Shown here: positions 35,671-46,045 of the stretch, piece after piece
Numbering within the stretch: the first letter of the stretch is position 1
Layout of the letters: each line of letters begins with the position of its first letter
NCBI RefSeq assembly: GCF_011075055.1
Contig: NC_058137.1
Location: 2,356,001-2,420,000 of the forward strand
Length of the DNA: 64,000 nucleotides
Reading direction: 5' to 3'
From: Mangifera indica
Taxonomy: Eukaryota; Streptophyta; Magnoliopsida; Sapindales; Anacardiaceae
Notes under the pieces: model-generated
What the model was told of the DNA's origin: nothing
Database searches by the model: none
What the model saw: only the letters and a program-made list of their open reading frames with translations
Program-made: the position numbers and the translations under genes

Positions 35671-35888
35671 TCATGGTGCTAATGGAGTACTAGTCTTAGA
35701 TGGAGGAATAGGCACACGCACACCCTTAGGCAGCTTTCCGAATTTCCAATTTTTGGAAAAAAGGCAAATCTTCTAGTAGTGGTGGTGGTGGTGGTGGTGA
35801 TGGTCTACTAGGCCCTGATGGAGGAATTGGTACACCCTTAGGCAATTTTCCAAATTTTCAACTTTTGAAAAATGTTAAATCCTCTAGT
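35671..35888 (-). pseudogene. Detached, decayed 3' part of the IDA-like gene at 36615
   Basis: Read on the minus strand, this segment continues the repeat coding sequence on the far side of the hAT-like insertion. It holds two more core copies. The first has FGKLPKGVPIPPSGPSRPSP but a TGA in place of the conserved Trp codon. The second has an extra T in the DLPF segment that shifts frame; past the shift it reads NWKFGKLPKGVRVPIPPSKT and reaches a stop at 35671-35673. The pieces are listed as observed and I do not reconstruct a product. The remnant shows that the ancestral gene had three cores. Confidence 0.75.
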
Positions 35889-36353
35889 TAGGGGTGTTCA
35901 AAACCGGTTAACCGAACCGCTTTGCTCATTTTTTGAACCGAACCGAATTTTCAGTTTGAAAAAAATAATGAACCGAAACCGAACCGATTTAAAAATTAAC
36001 CGATTTTGAACCGAACCGAAAATATCAATTAACCGAACCGAAATTTTGGTTAACCAATTTTTGAACTGAATTTTAAAAATTATCATATTTTATTATTTTT
36101 TTCTAATTTTTTGAAAATTTATCCAATATTCTATTAATATTTTATTAAATTTTTATTCGATTTTTTAAAAACCGGTTCGGTTCGGTTAACCGGTTTTGAA
36201 AATTTGGCAAACCGGTAACCGAACCGAAAATTCGGTTTTTATATATTTTTGAACCGATATCCGAACCGATTTTTCGAATAACCTATTTTTCGGTTAAGGT
36301 TTTGGTTTAAAAATCGGTTCGATTCAGTTATTGGATAATTTTGAACACCCCTA
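35889..36353. mobile_element. hAT-like MITE, 465 bp, AACCGAACCG-rich, inserted in a coding sequence
   Basis: The terminal inverted repeats are perfect over 15 bp (taggggtgttcaaaa and ttttgaacaccccta). Exact 8-bp target duplications, cctctagt, lie at 35881-35888 and 36354-36361. The interior is tiled with aaccgaaccg and cggttcggttaaccg words around an AT-rich centre. It is non-coding on either strand apart from short chance frames. Confidence 0.92.
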
Positions 36354-36615
36354 CCTCTAGTAGTGATCGTGGTGGTGATGGTCTACTAGGCCCAGATGGT
36401 GGAATAGGCACACCCTTAGGCAGCGTTCCGAAATTCCAATTTCTGGAAAATGGCAAATCTTTTACCCTCTCAACGCTGTTTTGATCAACTGGCAAATGTA
36501 CATCTCCAATTGTTTTCATCTCAAGCTTTCTGGCAGTAGATGGCCCGAATGCAAAACTTGAAGCCATTGCAATCACAAACACAACAAACAGCAGTTTTTG
36601 AAATGCTTTCCCCAT
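36328..36615 (-). CDS. IDA-like secreted peptide precursor, truncated by a MITE
   Basis: The present frame encodes 95 residues. The signal peptide is nearly identical to that of the 33862 gene (QKLLFVVFVIAMASSFAF), followed by GPSTARKLEMKTIGDVHLPV. One complete core remains: DLPFSRNWNFGTLPKGVPIP followed by PSGPSRPSPPRSLLE. The last eight residues (VGVFKIIQ) and the stop come from the inserted hAT-like element. Compared with IDA, the FG-LPKGVPIPPS-PS stretch is conserved but the final basic-HN residues are replaced by RPSPP. A TATA-like element (tatattt) lies about 70 bp upstream. The gene may still secrete one core peptide or may be a pseudogene; transcription data would decide. Confidence 0.65.
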   Translation of the reverse strand: MGKAFQKLLFVVFVIAMASSFAFGPSTARKLEMKTIGDVHLPVDQNSVERVKDLPFSRNWNFGTLPKGVPIPPSGPSRPSPPRSLLEVGVFKIIQ

Positions 36616-37702
36616 TTTTTTTGTAATGTAAAGTTTCTTAATTTGATTTTTGTGGTTTTTGCAACCTCACACTCGCTTTTAAATATAGTCTGGCTAGGCA
36701 TGCCACCAAGTGTTGAGTTGAGAGAAAAACAATTTCCTTATTTGTCTTCCTGGAAATATGCCACAATTCAATGTTTCTATATTTCTATCGTTTTCAACGC
36801 CTTGCCCATATTATTATTTTCCATATTTGGTGTAAATGATTCAAATTTTATTTAACCTTTTTTCAAATTTTAAGAAATTAAATTGATAATTTCACCTTTT
36901 TAGTATAGAATTTTCCTTAAACCCTAAACCTATGTGTGATTTTTTTCCTTAAAACCAAAATCAATGTGTGATTTTTTTCCTTAAAACTTAAACCAATGTA
37001 CGCTTTTTTCCTTAAACCCTAAACCAATGTGCTATTTTTTCCCATAAAACCTATACCAATGTGTGATTTTTTTCCCTTAAACCCTAAACCAATGTGTGAT
37101 TTATACCATCCAATTATGAAAAAGTGGTTTTTTTTTTTTTTCCTAAACCCTGGTGTGGAAATGTAATTCACTCGAACAATAATGGCATCTATCATCATAA
37201 GGAATGAAATCCCTTGAATTTTTGGATATGGACGAATCCATTGAACTTTTCTTGATTTCAATTGAAAACCATATATTTTAAAAGATCACAATTACAATGC
37301 ATCAATCCTTTTCTCCATTCACATAAAAATATATATATTTTTTGAAAAATAATATTATGTGTACAAACAATGATATATTACTATATAATTATATAATTTT
37401 AAATTAGAGATAAATTAAAACCTAATTACATCATAATATGACATTGTTTATATACAAAATATATAGTTTATTGATTTTCCGAATATTCATTTAATTGATA
37501 GGATACGACCACTATTCAATTAATAGAATATGCATTAACCCTTTTCTCCATTCACACAAAGAAATCTCCCTTCACACATTCAAGATAGAAATTACAGTAT
37601 CTATTGACTAAAACCAAATCAATCAGCAGAGAAACTTAACCTAGGACAGAATCAAAAATCTATAAGCAAAGGCATTAAAATGACTGAAAGAAACATGATA
37701 TC
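36616..37702. other. Promoter of the 36615 gene, minisatellite and AT-rich spacer
   Basis: The first 110 bases form the duplicated promoter. A 32-bp minisatellite follows at about 36913-37108. The remainder is AT-rich with no gene. Confidence 0.4.
36913..37108. repeat. Minisatellite of about six 32-bp units with telomere-like words
   Basis: Units start near 36913, 36947, 36979, 37010, 37042 and 37074. Each reads roughly ccttaaaccctaaaccaatg followed by tgtgatttttt. The taaaccctaaacc part resembles the plant telomere repeat but there is no perfect CCCTAAA array, so this is an interstitial minisatellite rather than a telomere relic. Confidence 0.8.
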
Positions 37703-38467
37703 TTAAATATCAAAGGGTCCATTGGGATCCAATTGTTTACATAAACCTAAATAAGTAAGATAGAGAACTCTATCTTTGGCCCCCGTCCTGTGATTCTTCG
37801 TATGCTTGCAGAAATACTTCAACTCGGAAAGTTTGAGGCATCCTAACATTTGTCCCAGAAACAAAAACAGCCAGTTTATTGATTTCTTCTTCGAAGTAAG
37901 TAGCTTCACATCGCTATTTTGACGACACTTCTCACAAGCAGGAAGATTAGGGTTTATCCAAATCTGTGGTGCTCGGTCATGCATGGTAAACTTATTCTCT
38001 GAAATGAACGATGCAACTTCCATAAACTTTTCTTGCAAATCATATTCAATCTCAAAAATCATATCGCAGCCTTTGCATTGAAGCTCGCCTGTGATTTTGG
38101 TTATGTTAATTGATAACAGATGTTCAAGACTGTAAACTGTGGCTCGATAACTTGTCGCCCACGGGTAGGGTGGGGGCACGGTTTCTGTTTTCCCTGGCTT
38201 GAGCTTTTGAGCTGAAGATCTTCGAGTTCGCAATGAACGGGACGGGCCGGCACTGGGGGTTATCTCCTGGCTGAGGGGATGGGATTCGTGTGAAGAAAGT
38301 GGAGAAAGAGGAGCTTTTAATGGAAGAAAATTCAAATTCTGAAAAGGAGAATTTGTTTGTTCTTCAGCTATTGAATCCGAGGGCGGCAAAGAGAGGGAGA
38401 GATTTAGATTTATTCGGCCCTCTTCGTCTTTGTCAGAGATGTGGGAAGAAGAGAAGGACCTTTTCAT
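37703..38467 (-). CDS. DUF7086 domain protein (254 aa)
   Basis: A single-exon protein with a Ser/Pro-rich N-terminal third (residues 1-95), including the EAR-like words LNLSLSLPPS at about 21-30. The conserved domain starts at PPPYPWATSYRATVYSLEHL (about 98-117). It includes ELQCKGCDMIFEIEYDLQEK and ACEKCRQN, whose CxxC pairs suggest metal binding. It ends with ELKYFCKHTKNHRTGAKDRV, then LYLTYLGLCKQLDPNGPFDI. This matches the plant DUF7086 family, whose biochemical role is unknown to me. The LxLxL motif suggests a possible transcriptional corepressor link, which is inference. The start at 38467 is the first in-frame Met. Confidence 0.85.
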   Translation of the reverse strand: MKRSFSSSHISDKDEEGRINLNLSLSLPPSDSIAEEQTNSPFQNLNFLPLKAPLSPLSSHESHPLSQEITPSAGPSRSLRTRRSSAQKLKPGKTETVPPPYPWATSYRATVYSLEHLLSINITKITGELQCKGCDMIFEIEYDLQEKFMEVASFISENKFTMHDRAPQIWINPNLPACEKCRQNSDVKLLTSKKKSINWLFLFLGQMLGCLKLSELKYFCKHTKNHRTGAKDRVLYLTYLGLCKQLDPNGPFDI

Positions 38468-41141
38468 GATTTTTGGATTTGGGAAAATTTTAGAAAGTGT
38501 AAACTAATGATATAAGAAAGACAGGAACCCTAGAAAATCTTCGAAACAATTGAGGAAGACAAAAAATTGATAAAGAAAAAAGAAGATAATTGAGGGGAGA
38601 CAATGCTGTAGGAAGAAAATTACAAGAAACTGTGAAGAAAAATTGAAGACTAATTGAATCAGTGAAGACAACAGAAACAAAAAGAGATGGTGACCATTTA
38701 AAATTCTGTTTAGATTGAAGTTCTTCAAAATTAAAATTGAGATTTGAAGTAAATCTGCAAATTCGTAGTTATCTTTGACTATAACAACGGTTTTGGATAT
38801 GGGCAGTGTAAATTTACGGAGCTTCAGAAACGTGGCTGTCCACGCAACAGGAATTCAGTAGACATCATACAAAATTTTCTTCATTTCTTCTTGTTGGTCT
38901 TGTTGTAATTGCTCTCAGCCCAATAATTCTGTAACATTTCATTAACAATATTATGGAACTTTTAAGCCTCTAGAAATTTATACCAGACTTCGTTGTTGAG
39001 ATATATATTGTCAGATTCAAGTTCGTGGCTATAATCTATAAACTAATTTTGGCAAATCTTACCGAATGGATCTGATATGTATCTAAATGAAGGTTGAAGA
39101 ACATATATAATACATAACTATTCTACACTAACTCAGATTTCTCATCAGGAACTATAATAGATAAGGCATATTCTTCATCTTCATCATGTAAAAAATAAAC
39201 ATTTTCAATGTGATTTACTAGAAGAATTAGCTAGCCAGTGAAGCATTTTAAGCACAGCGGTCATTTGGGTCAAAGGAATACTTCTTTCTGTAATTTTTCT
39301 GTTATTTCTTTTTTTTTTTTCTTGGTCGTTCTATTTTTTTTTATAAGCATCAAAACATAATAAGAATTAAGAAGTGTTAAATGGGTTTACTTAGCAATTT
39401 TCATACAAAGAGATAGAAAGCATACATGTTTGTCCTACTTACAGAGAAAACAGTAGATATAGATTCCCTGTAGAACTGTAAGTTTTGTCAAACTTATCCG
39501 TCTGTTTCTATTGTAATCCCTTAAACATCTGTTTTTATGTTAATCCCTTGTTTATCTCCACAAACTCTAAAATAATTCAACAGTTCACTCTGGGCGAAAA
39601 TTTTACTCCGGTTGAGTGGGCTGGCCTGCTTACTGTTCTCCTCTAAAAACCATTTTTAAATTCAACTCTCTTTTTTTGTCTTCTACTAGTAATGGACGCT
39701 TTGCTATTATTTGATGACGTGTGCATGTTAATTTTATTTTTTTTGTTATTGGTATTAAGCAACTATACTTGAGTAAGATATTTTAAAGAGGTCAATCAAA
39801 CTACGTTAAACAGATAAAACTTTGAATTTGATAATTAAAATATAATTATGAAAATCAAGTTTAATTTTAAAATATTATTGATGTTGTAGGAGGGAATTTG
39901 AATCTTAACTTTTTTATACTTAACTCCCATTCAAATTACTCTTTGGACTACCCCTAGGGCCTGTGCATATTTAATTGACCTCTCTAAAAACCATATTATT
40001 AGATATAATATGAATATTTCAAGCATGCATATTTTTTAAGACCTTCGTGTAGCTGTCATAACCTTCCATTTTACGCTTTCAGGAATTAAGCAGAAAAAGT
40101 TCATCATTTTGCTAAAAGCAAAGATGGACATTTTTTTAAAAGAGGAGAAGTCAGATTTGTGGGAGCCAATGCTCAATGCCATGGGATGCTTCTTAATCAA
40201 AAGGTTCAGAAAAGTGGTGAGTCGTTAATGAAACTTAATAAGATAATCCCATAAAGTGGAGAGTAATTAATAAGAAAAAACTGAGATTAATGATGCTAAT
40301 CTGCTTAACTTCTTGGTGAACTAGCCACCCAAATGGAAACTATTATGGCCTAAACTTTCCAATCAGCATTTCGATGCTTCATTTTGCCAACACTTGTCTT
40401 GTATAAAACGTCACAATTTTTTAGTGGAAGCATAAATAAGTAGGGCCTGACCTGACAGAATCAGATGCCTTTTCCTGTTTTTTAAACGAAGGCTTCCAGG
40501 ACACAATTAAGCCTATTGATGGTGTTGCCTGTATTCCGAGCCTGAGATATTTCGTAGGCATTGTAAAATACTAAGAACTAACATGCTAGAGTCTTAGCCA
40601 CAAATAGAGATCGAACCGAATACTTATTCTCCCTTCTTACGGGGAAACTTGGTATTTCAATATTAAGGGTTTAGAAATTATATATGATCGGGGATGAAAT
40701 GGAAAATGACAAGTTAAAGATACATTTTATTTCGTTTTTACCCATCCTCAATGGTAGAGATTTTAACTTTTGTCATTTTTATCAAGGAATCTCCAAATCT
40801 TGTTTATTAGACCAAATAGTCATGTCTATCCAATTGTAGTTGTTTTGTGATTTCTAAACAACATGTTCCAGGGCATTCAGGTGAAAAGCTTTTAAATAAT
40901 GCATGTTTAGGAAACCACAATGGGCCAATTCCATCAGAATTCTGATATTTCATAATAATTTCTAAAAGATTCCAGGCTTTTTTCCAGGTTAATATAAGCT
41001 ACAGCAGTCTCAGAGCATAAGTTCTGGTAAAATAAAAGACTTTTCGTACTTTCTTTTTCTAAGCAACAAAGATTCCGATTCGGCCTCACCATCCTAATCA
41101 GCACACCCCATAATTTACATGTACAGTAATAGCTCTAGATC
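38468..41141. other. Intergenic, no gene seen
   Basis: About 2.7 kb. The first 300 bases are the A/G-rich 5' flank of the DUF7086 gene. The rest is AT-rich without recognisable coding sequence on either strand, RNA gene or clear transposon end. The last 100 bases hold the NaKR-like 3' UTR. Confidence 0.4.
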
Positions 41142-42396
41142 TTATTTCTTGATTTCTTGATTATTAGCGGAAGAAACTGCAGATGCAGCCGAATCTGGGG
41201 GTGGTGCAGCTGGCCAGAATTGCGCATTCTTCACTTTTGAGACGCTGGCTAAGACACTTAAGGGGGTTATATCTCCAACAATCGTCACCTTCTTGGCCGC
41301 AAAATCTATGTTGAACGATGTGACGCCTGTGCACGGTAAAAAACATAGATGAAAGACATAACTTTAATTGTAATATTGTTTGGAAGATTGGGGTCTTGGA
41401 CTGTAAATTATTAAGCGGGCACAGCAGAGGGCATAGGCCCCAGAGACAAAAGTGGCAGTTCTGAAATTTATTTCAAAATTGATGTTTCCAAATGCTAAAA
41501 GATTAAAAAGGATATGATAAGTCATATTTATACTTACCTTCCATTCTGGATAGATGTTTCCTTACTTTTCCTGCACAGCCTTTGCAATGCAATGACACTC
41601 TCAAAACTACGACCTGCAAACCAATTAAATGAAGTTACTAAATTGCTCCCATTATTCATTGCTTTTATTATCATTACAGTTACAGACTACTCATGACAGG
41701 CTATAATTTTTCAGAAAATGTGAAAAGAAAAACCTGGTTTGAAGAAGGCTTTTCAGAGCGAGATGAGGAGGAGGAGAAGGAGGAGGAGAGTTTGGAAGCA
41801 GTGGATTCAACATCTTGTTTAACAGTCTGCAGAGGCTTTTTTCTGGGTTCAACTGGAGCCAATGCCAAAACTGGGTCATAATCCGATACCCCATCAAAGA
41901 AATTAGCGTCACTCAAGAGATATCTAGACGAGCCAGGTGGAGTGATTAGATCACCCAGTGACTTAACACATCCCTTCTGTTTGACGTCGATAATCTCATC
42001 GAAACCTTTGTTCTTGCAATCTGCAGTATCACTGGCCTTGGAAGTGTTGGTCTTCTTAGTGACATCGGATGATTTGGATGAAGTCTTTTTCTTTTGATCG
42101 CTTGAGTGTTTCTTGGTTTGATCACCTGATGATGATGACTTATTGGAAGAAGTTTTTCTCGTCTTTTGAAGTTGGTGGTAAGGTTTGGGATTGATAGGCG
42201 GCGGGTCAGAAACACAAGGGGCGGTGGGGAGACCTTTGGGGAATCTTCTTCCGTCTCCGATGATGGGGTTATGGCGGTCAATGGCACGGCCGCCGAGGAG
42301 AATGGAGGAGGAGGGGGAGGAAGAAGAAGCTTGATCCATGCTTAAACAAATGGCAGTTGAAGCTTGAGATACACAGAAGATGTCTATTCCTTTCAT
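41142..42396 (-). CDS. Heavy-metal-associated domain protein, SODIUM POTASSIUM ROOT DEFECTIVE-like (307 aa)
   Basis: Three exons on the minus strand: 41734-42396 (221 codons), 41538-41613 and 41142-41326. They join in frame. I start at the Met of MKGIDIFCVSQASTAICLSM, which matches the conserved N-terminus of NaKR proteins; an upstream in-frame Met at 42483 is possible. ILLGGRAIDRHNPIIGDGRR follows, then a Ser/Lys-rich linker. The HMA domain begins at VVVLRVSLHCKGCAGKVRKH with metal-binding Cys231 and Cys234, and continues with VTSFNIDFAAKKVTIVGDIT. It ends KVKNAQFWPAAPPP and a short tail. Arabidopsis NaKR1 acts in phloem, affecting Na/K balance and FT transport. The exon 1 donor, GTTTTT, is weak. 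Confidence 0.92.
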
Positions 42397-45300
42397 CTTT
42401 GAATAATGCTGAACAAAACATGCAGAAGAGATAACTAGTGGTTTACAGAATCTGCACGAAAGAGAAAAAGAAAGAAGTTCCAAAAGATAGTTGGTTCCTC
42501 TGCCTTTATGCCTGAGCTAACTGGTCTCTTCTCTCTTGTGAGAGATAGAGAGGCGAGTGATTTTGAAGATAAACCACAAATGCACATTAAAAAAAAAAAA
42601 AAGGAATATTATTTATATATCAAAACGGGACCTAAAGTTGATAGGAAATTTGATATAATAAACAACAAAAAAGTTTGCAAAAGAAGAAATTAAAGAGAGA
42701 GGAAAAAAAAGTGAAAGTTTCTTATACTTGGGGGGCCAAACTGTCTTCATATGATCTTTATGAGGCACAACAACTTTTCTATGGCTTTAATAGATGAGAA
42801 TGATCTATCGCAGTAGCTAGGTAAAATGTTATTTTCAAGTTTGTTTGCTGATATAAAACCATACCCTCACAATTATCATTTCTTTTTTAATAATGAAACT
42901 ATATATCATTGAGTATCCAATCAGATGCTCAGCACTAGATGCATATAATAATCAAAGATCCCGTTTGTATTAATTGAATGAATAAATCTAGAGTATAATA
43001 ACCATACGTATACTACATTAGGTAAACGTGACAGAGAATTGAGCTTAAACCTAATTCTAATGTTCTACTAGTTTTGCTAACTCTTGAAAACTAAATACAC
43101 TTAATATTGCTCCTTTTAGTTTCTCCATGTTAGTTGTTACACTAAATGGGGCAACATTTATAGAAAAAAATAAGTATGTTGCATTTCAAAATTTATATAT
43201 ATGTATATAACTATATCTTATATGTGTAAATTGATGAGAAGAAAATTAGAAGTCATAATTATGTATAATAAGTTTATGTAGCATCCAAATTGGAACCCAC
43301 TTCTTACAATACTTTAAATATTATGATTAGCAAGCGTGCTCCAACAAGAGGATGAAAAAAAGCTGTAAAATGCTCAATCTTCTGGTTAAAGCAAAAGGAT
43401 AAACTTAATCTTATTTAGATACAATGAGACGAATTCAAGTGATGCAAGATTCCAAAAGCTGCGTTGGCCTGTCAGAACAAAATTCATGCATTGTCGTCTC
43501 CTGTAATTTTTAATATTACTGCAAGTTAACGTGAACTCTGAGGATTGTTTGTTCTGCCTACATCTCTGCAATTTGTCGATGAATCAGTTTCACAGCACAG
43601 ACAAATTAAAAGCTCAGAATGAGACAGACCAACGGTAAAATAATCAGGCTAGTTCCAGTAAGTTTTAATTTATTCCAGTTTGAACTAAAAACGTTCAAGT
43701 AAATTATGTTCCAAGTACCCAGAAGATATTGATGTTTCATTTAACTGGGTTGTGGGTTGAATTGTTGGCGTAATTTTTCTCTTGAAATAGTTATAGGGTT
43801 TTGAAATTTTTGATCATCATGTGCTTACCGTAGCAGAAAATGAACGTTCTTCTTCATAGCTTTAATTCGCCATTGATGGGGTGGTTGTGGAAGACTGAAA
43901 CCTCGTGGTCCCTGAATGCTATTCTAGAAAAAGCAAAATGTCTGGAAAAAGTTTTCTGGAAGAAAAAAAATTATTCCTGGAGAAACTGTGGCTGGATTCT
44001 GATAGAACATATGCTGCCAGATAGTCAAATACCGTTTGTAATCATTTTAATTTCTTTTCTTTTCTTTCAACATATTCTGAAGAAAATGAAAGAAAAAAGT
44101 ATTTTCTGGATCAGGATGAGCCACAAAGCCATTTTCTTTATCTTCCATTCACTAGAAGAATTATCTTCTTCACATTGACAATGGAATCAGATGCTTAATT
44201 ATTTTGGCTTTGATTTTCCCTTTTTTCTTCCTTTACCTACTTTATATTCCATCCCAATCCTATGAACAATCAAAGTGTCCCATGAACAAATTTCTTTTCT
44301 TATCAATGTAGATATAGATCAATCTATGGCTGTTCTTCATCAAGTTTTAATTATTCAAGTGGTTTGTGGGAGTTTTGTTCAGGACTTCAAATGGGTTCTC
44401 TCTTTTTCTTTATGGAGTCTTCTAACTTACTTTTTGCCCTTTTATAGATCATGAATTATGTAACCATTATGGTCAGAAAGCCCATCAGAATTTGTGGTCA
44501 ACCTCACAATTATCTCTTTATTTTGGGTTAAAGAAATGAGATGAATTAAGAGTTACGATGATTTGCCTTTGCTTGTCAAATTATCTAGTTATCCATATAA
44601 TTCAAGTGGAGGAGGGACAGGTTGGTAGAGGAAGAACAGTAAGTAGTTTGGCACGGCATTTACACTTTATTTTTCTTATGTATGGTCCCGCCCCAAGTGT
44701 TCCATATTGAAGCCGTTGCTTTATTTTGATCCCAACAAACCCATCAAAAGCTAAAGGCAGAAAGAAACTCATCTCTTTTTTTTTCTTCTAATTGGGTCGG
44801 CAAGTTTTGTCCAGGATTTATGATTGAGATAGGAAATTGAGTCAGGAAAAGGAATCTGCTTATTTTGCCTGATGTAATACGGATGATAATTCGTTTTGGA
44901 TTTGGTAACAGGTCGCTTATAGACTTGGATTTGGGTGCTTCAGGATCATCCTATGACATCAGGGCCAACTTCTGGCCCACATTGCCAAAAACCTTCGCTC
45001 GAGATAGGAGTGGATATAAATCGGGTCAAATCCAAACACTCTATGATTTAAGTTCAATTCGAATAAAAAATAATTCATTTCAATTAAACTTGAATTCAAC
45101 TTAAATTTATGGTTCAAATCGATGTTTCAAATTTGAAACTCCAATCAAATTCATGGTTGTAATTAATTGCTCAAATTCGTGACTTGAGTTTGTGACTCAT
45201 TGATAAAACAACATTGTTTTGTCCAAATAATAGACAAAATTACTGATTCAATCTATGAATTCGAACATAAGCGAACCACTAATTTGAAACATTAATTCAA

Positions 45301-46045
45301 ATTGTAAATTTGAGTCAAACCAAACCCAATACCACCTAACTTGAGTTAAATTTGATTTAAAAAATAAGCTGAATCTTTCGATTCGAATTCAAATTAAACA
45401 AATTCAAACCGAACCAACTCAGTTCAAATCCAGCCTGAGCCCAAGCCCTGGATTTGATTCACTAATCCAAAGAATCAGAAATTTGTGCTTACGGATGAAG
45501 TACGCTATAAACGCTTAAGAAAATGATAATTTTTCCCCAAATAAGAATAATACTGGATGCTCTGTTTCTCATAAGAATAATACGTGAGGTACATACTCTT
45601 TTATACAAACTGATGCAACACAAAATGAATGGATGAGTTTGTAAAAAAGATTGACTCAGCAGGTACTCAATTCATATTAGATGAATAATGCGATAATTGG
45701 GTTGTAGCATATCAGTTTGTCTACTTGGTTTGTACATGCAACAATTTTTATTTTGCTAAGCTTACGTGCAACATTTTGCTGGACCAACAAAATCTACCTC
45801 TTTGTATGCAGTGACAGAACAGCAGGTAAAAGAATGCAATCCAAACTCAAAATTAAACAAGACTACAATTTGTGCAACCGATGCACATAATGTTTCGTGA
45901 AAAAACAGATATATCTTCCTACAGAAGTGGAACTAGCTAAATTTTCCAACTAATGGAGATTAATGAAATGATAATAATAAGATAGGATGAATCAACAACA
46001 TAAGAAATGCTCTCCATACTGTACATATTAAAATCCTGTAATTTT
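42397..46045. other. Intergenic, no confident gene
   Basis: AT-rich over 42700-43380. An open frame at 43840-44178 lacks any recognisable motif. At 45003-45430 the words gttcaattcgaataaaaaat, ttcaattaaacttgaattca and cagttcaaatccagcctgag mark an old hAT-type word-repeat element. Its left end taggagtggatataaatcgg faces a right end like ttcaaatccagcctg, but no target duplication was found. The last 600 bases hold the UXS 3' flank. Confidence 0.4.

Noticed and set aside
36913..37108. Interstitial telomere array
   Set aside because: The telomere-like words are embedded in a 32-bp unit; there is no run of perfect CCCTAAA repeats.
43840..44178. 112-codon frame
   Set aside because: No recognisable motif and low-complexity Lys/Phe-rich content typical of AT-rich chance frames.
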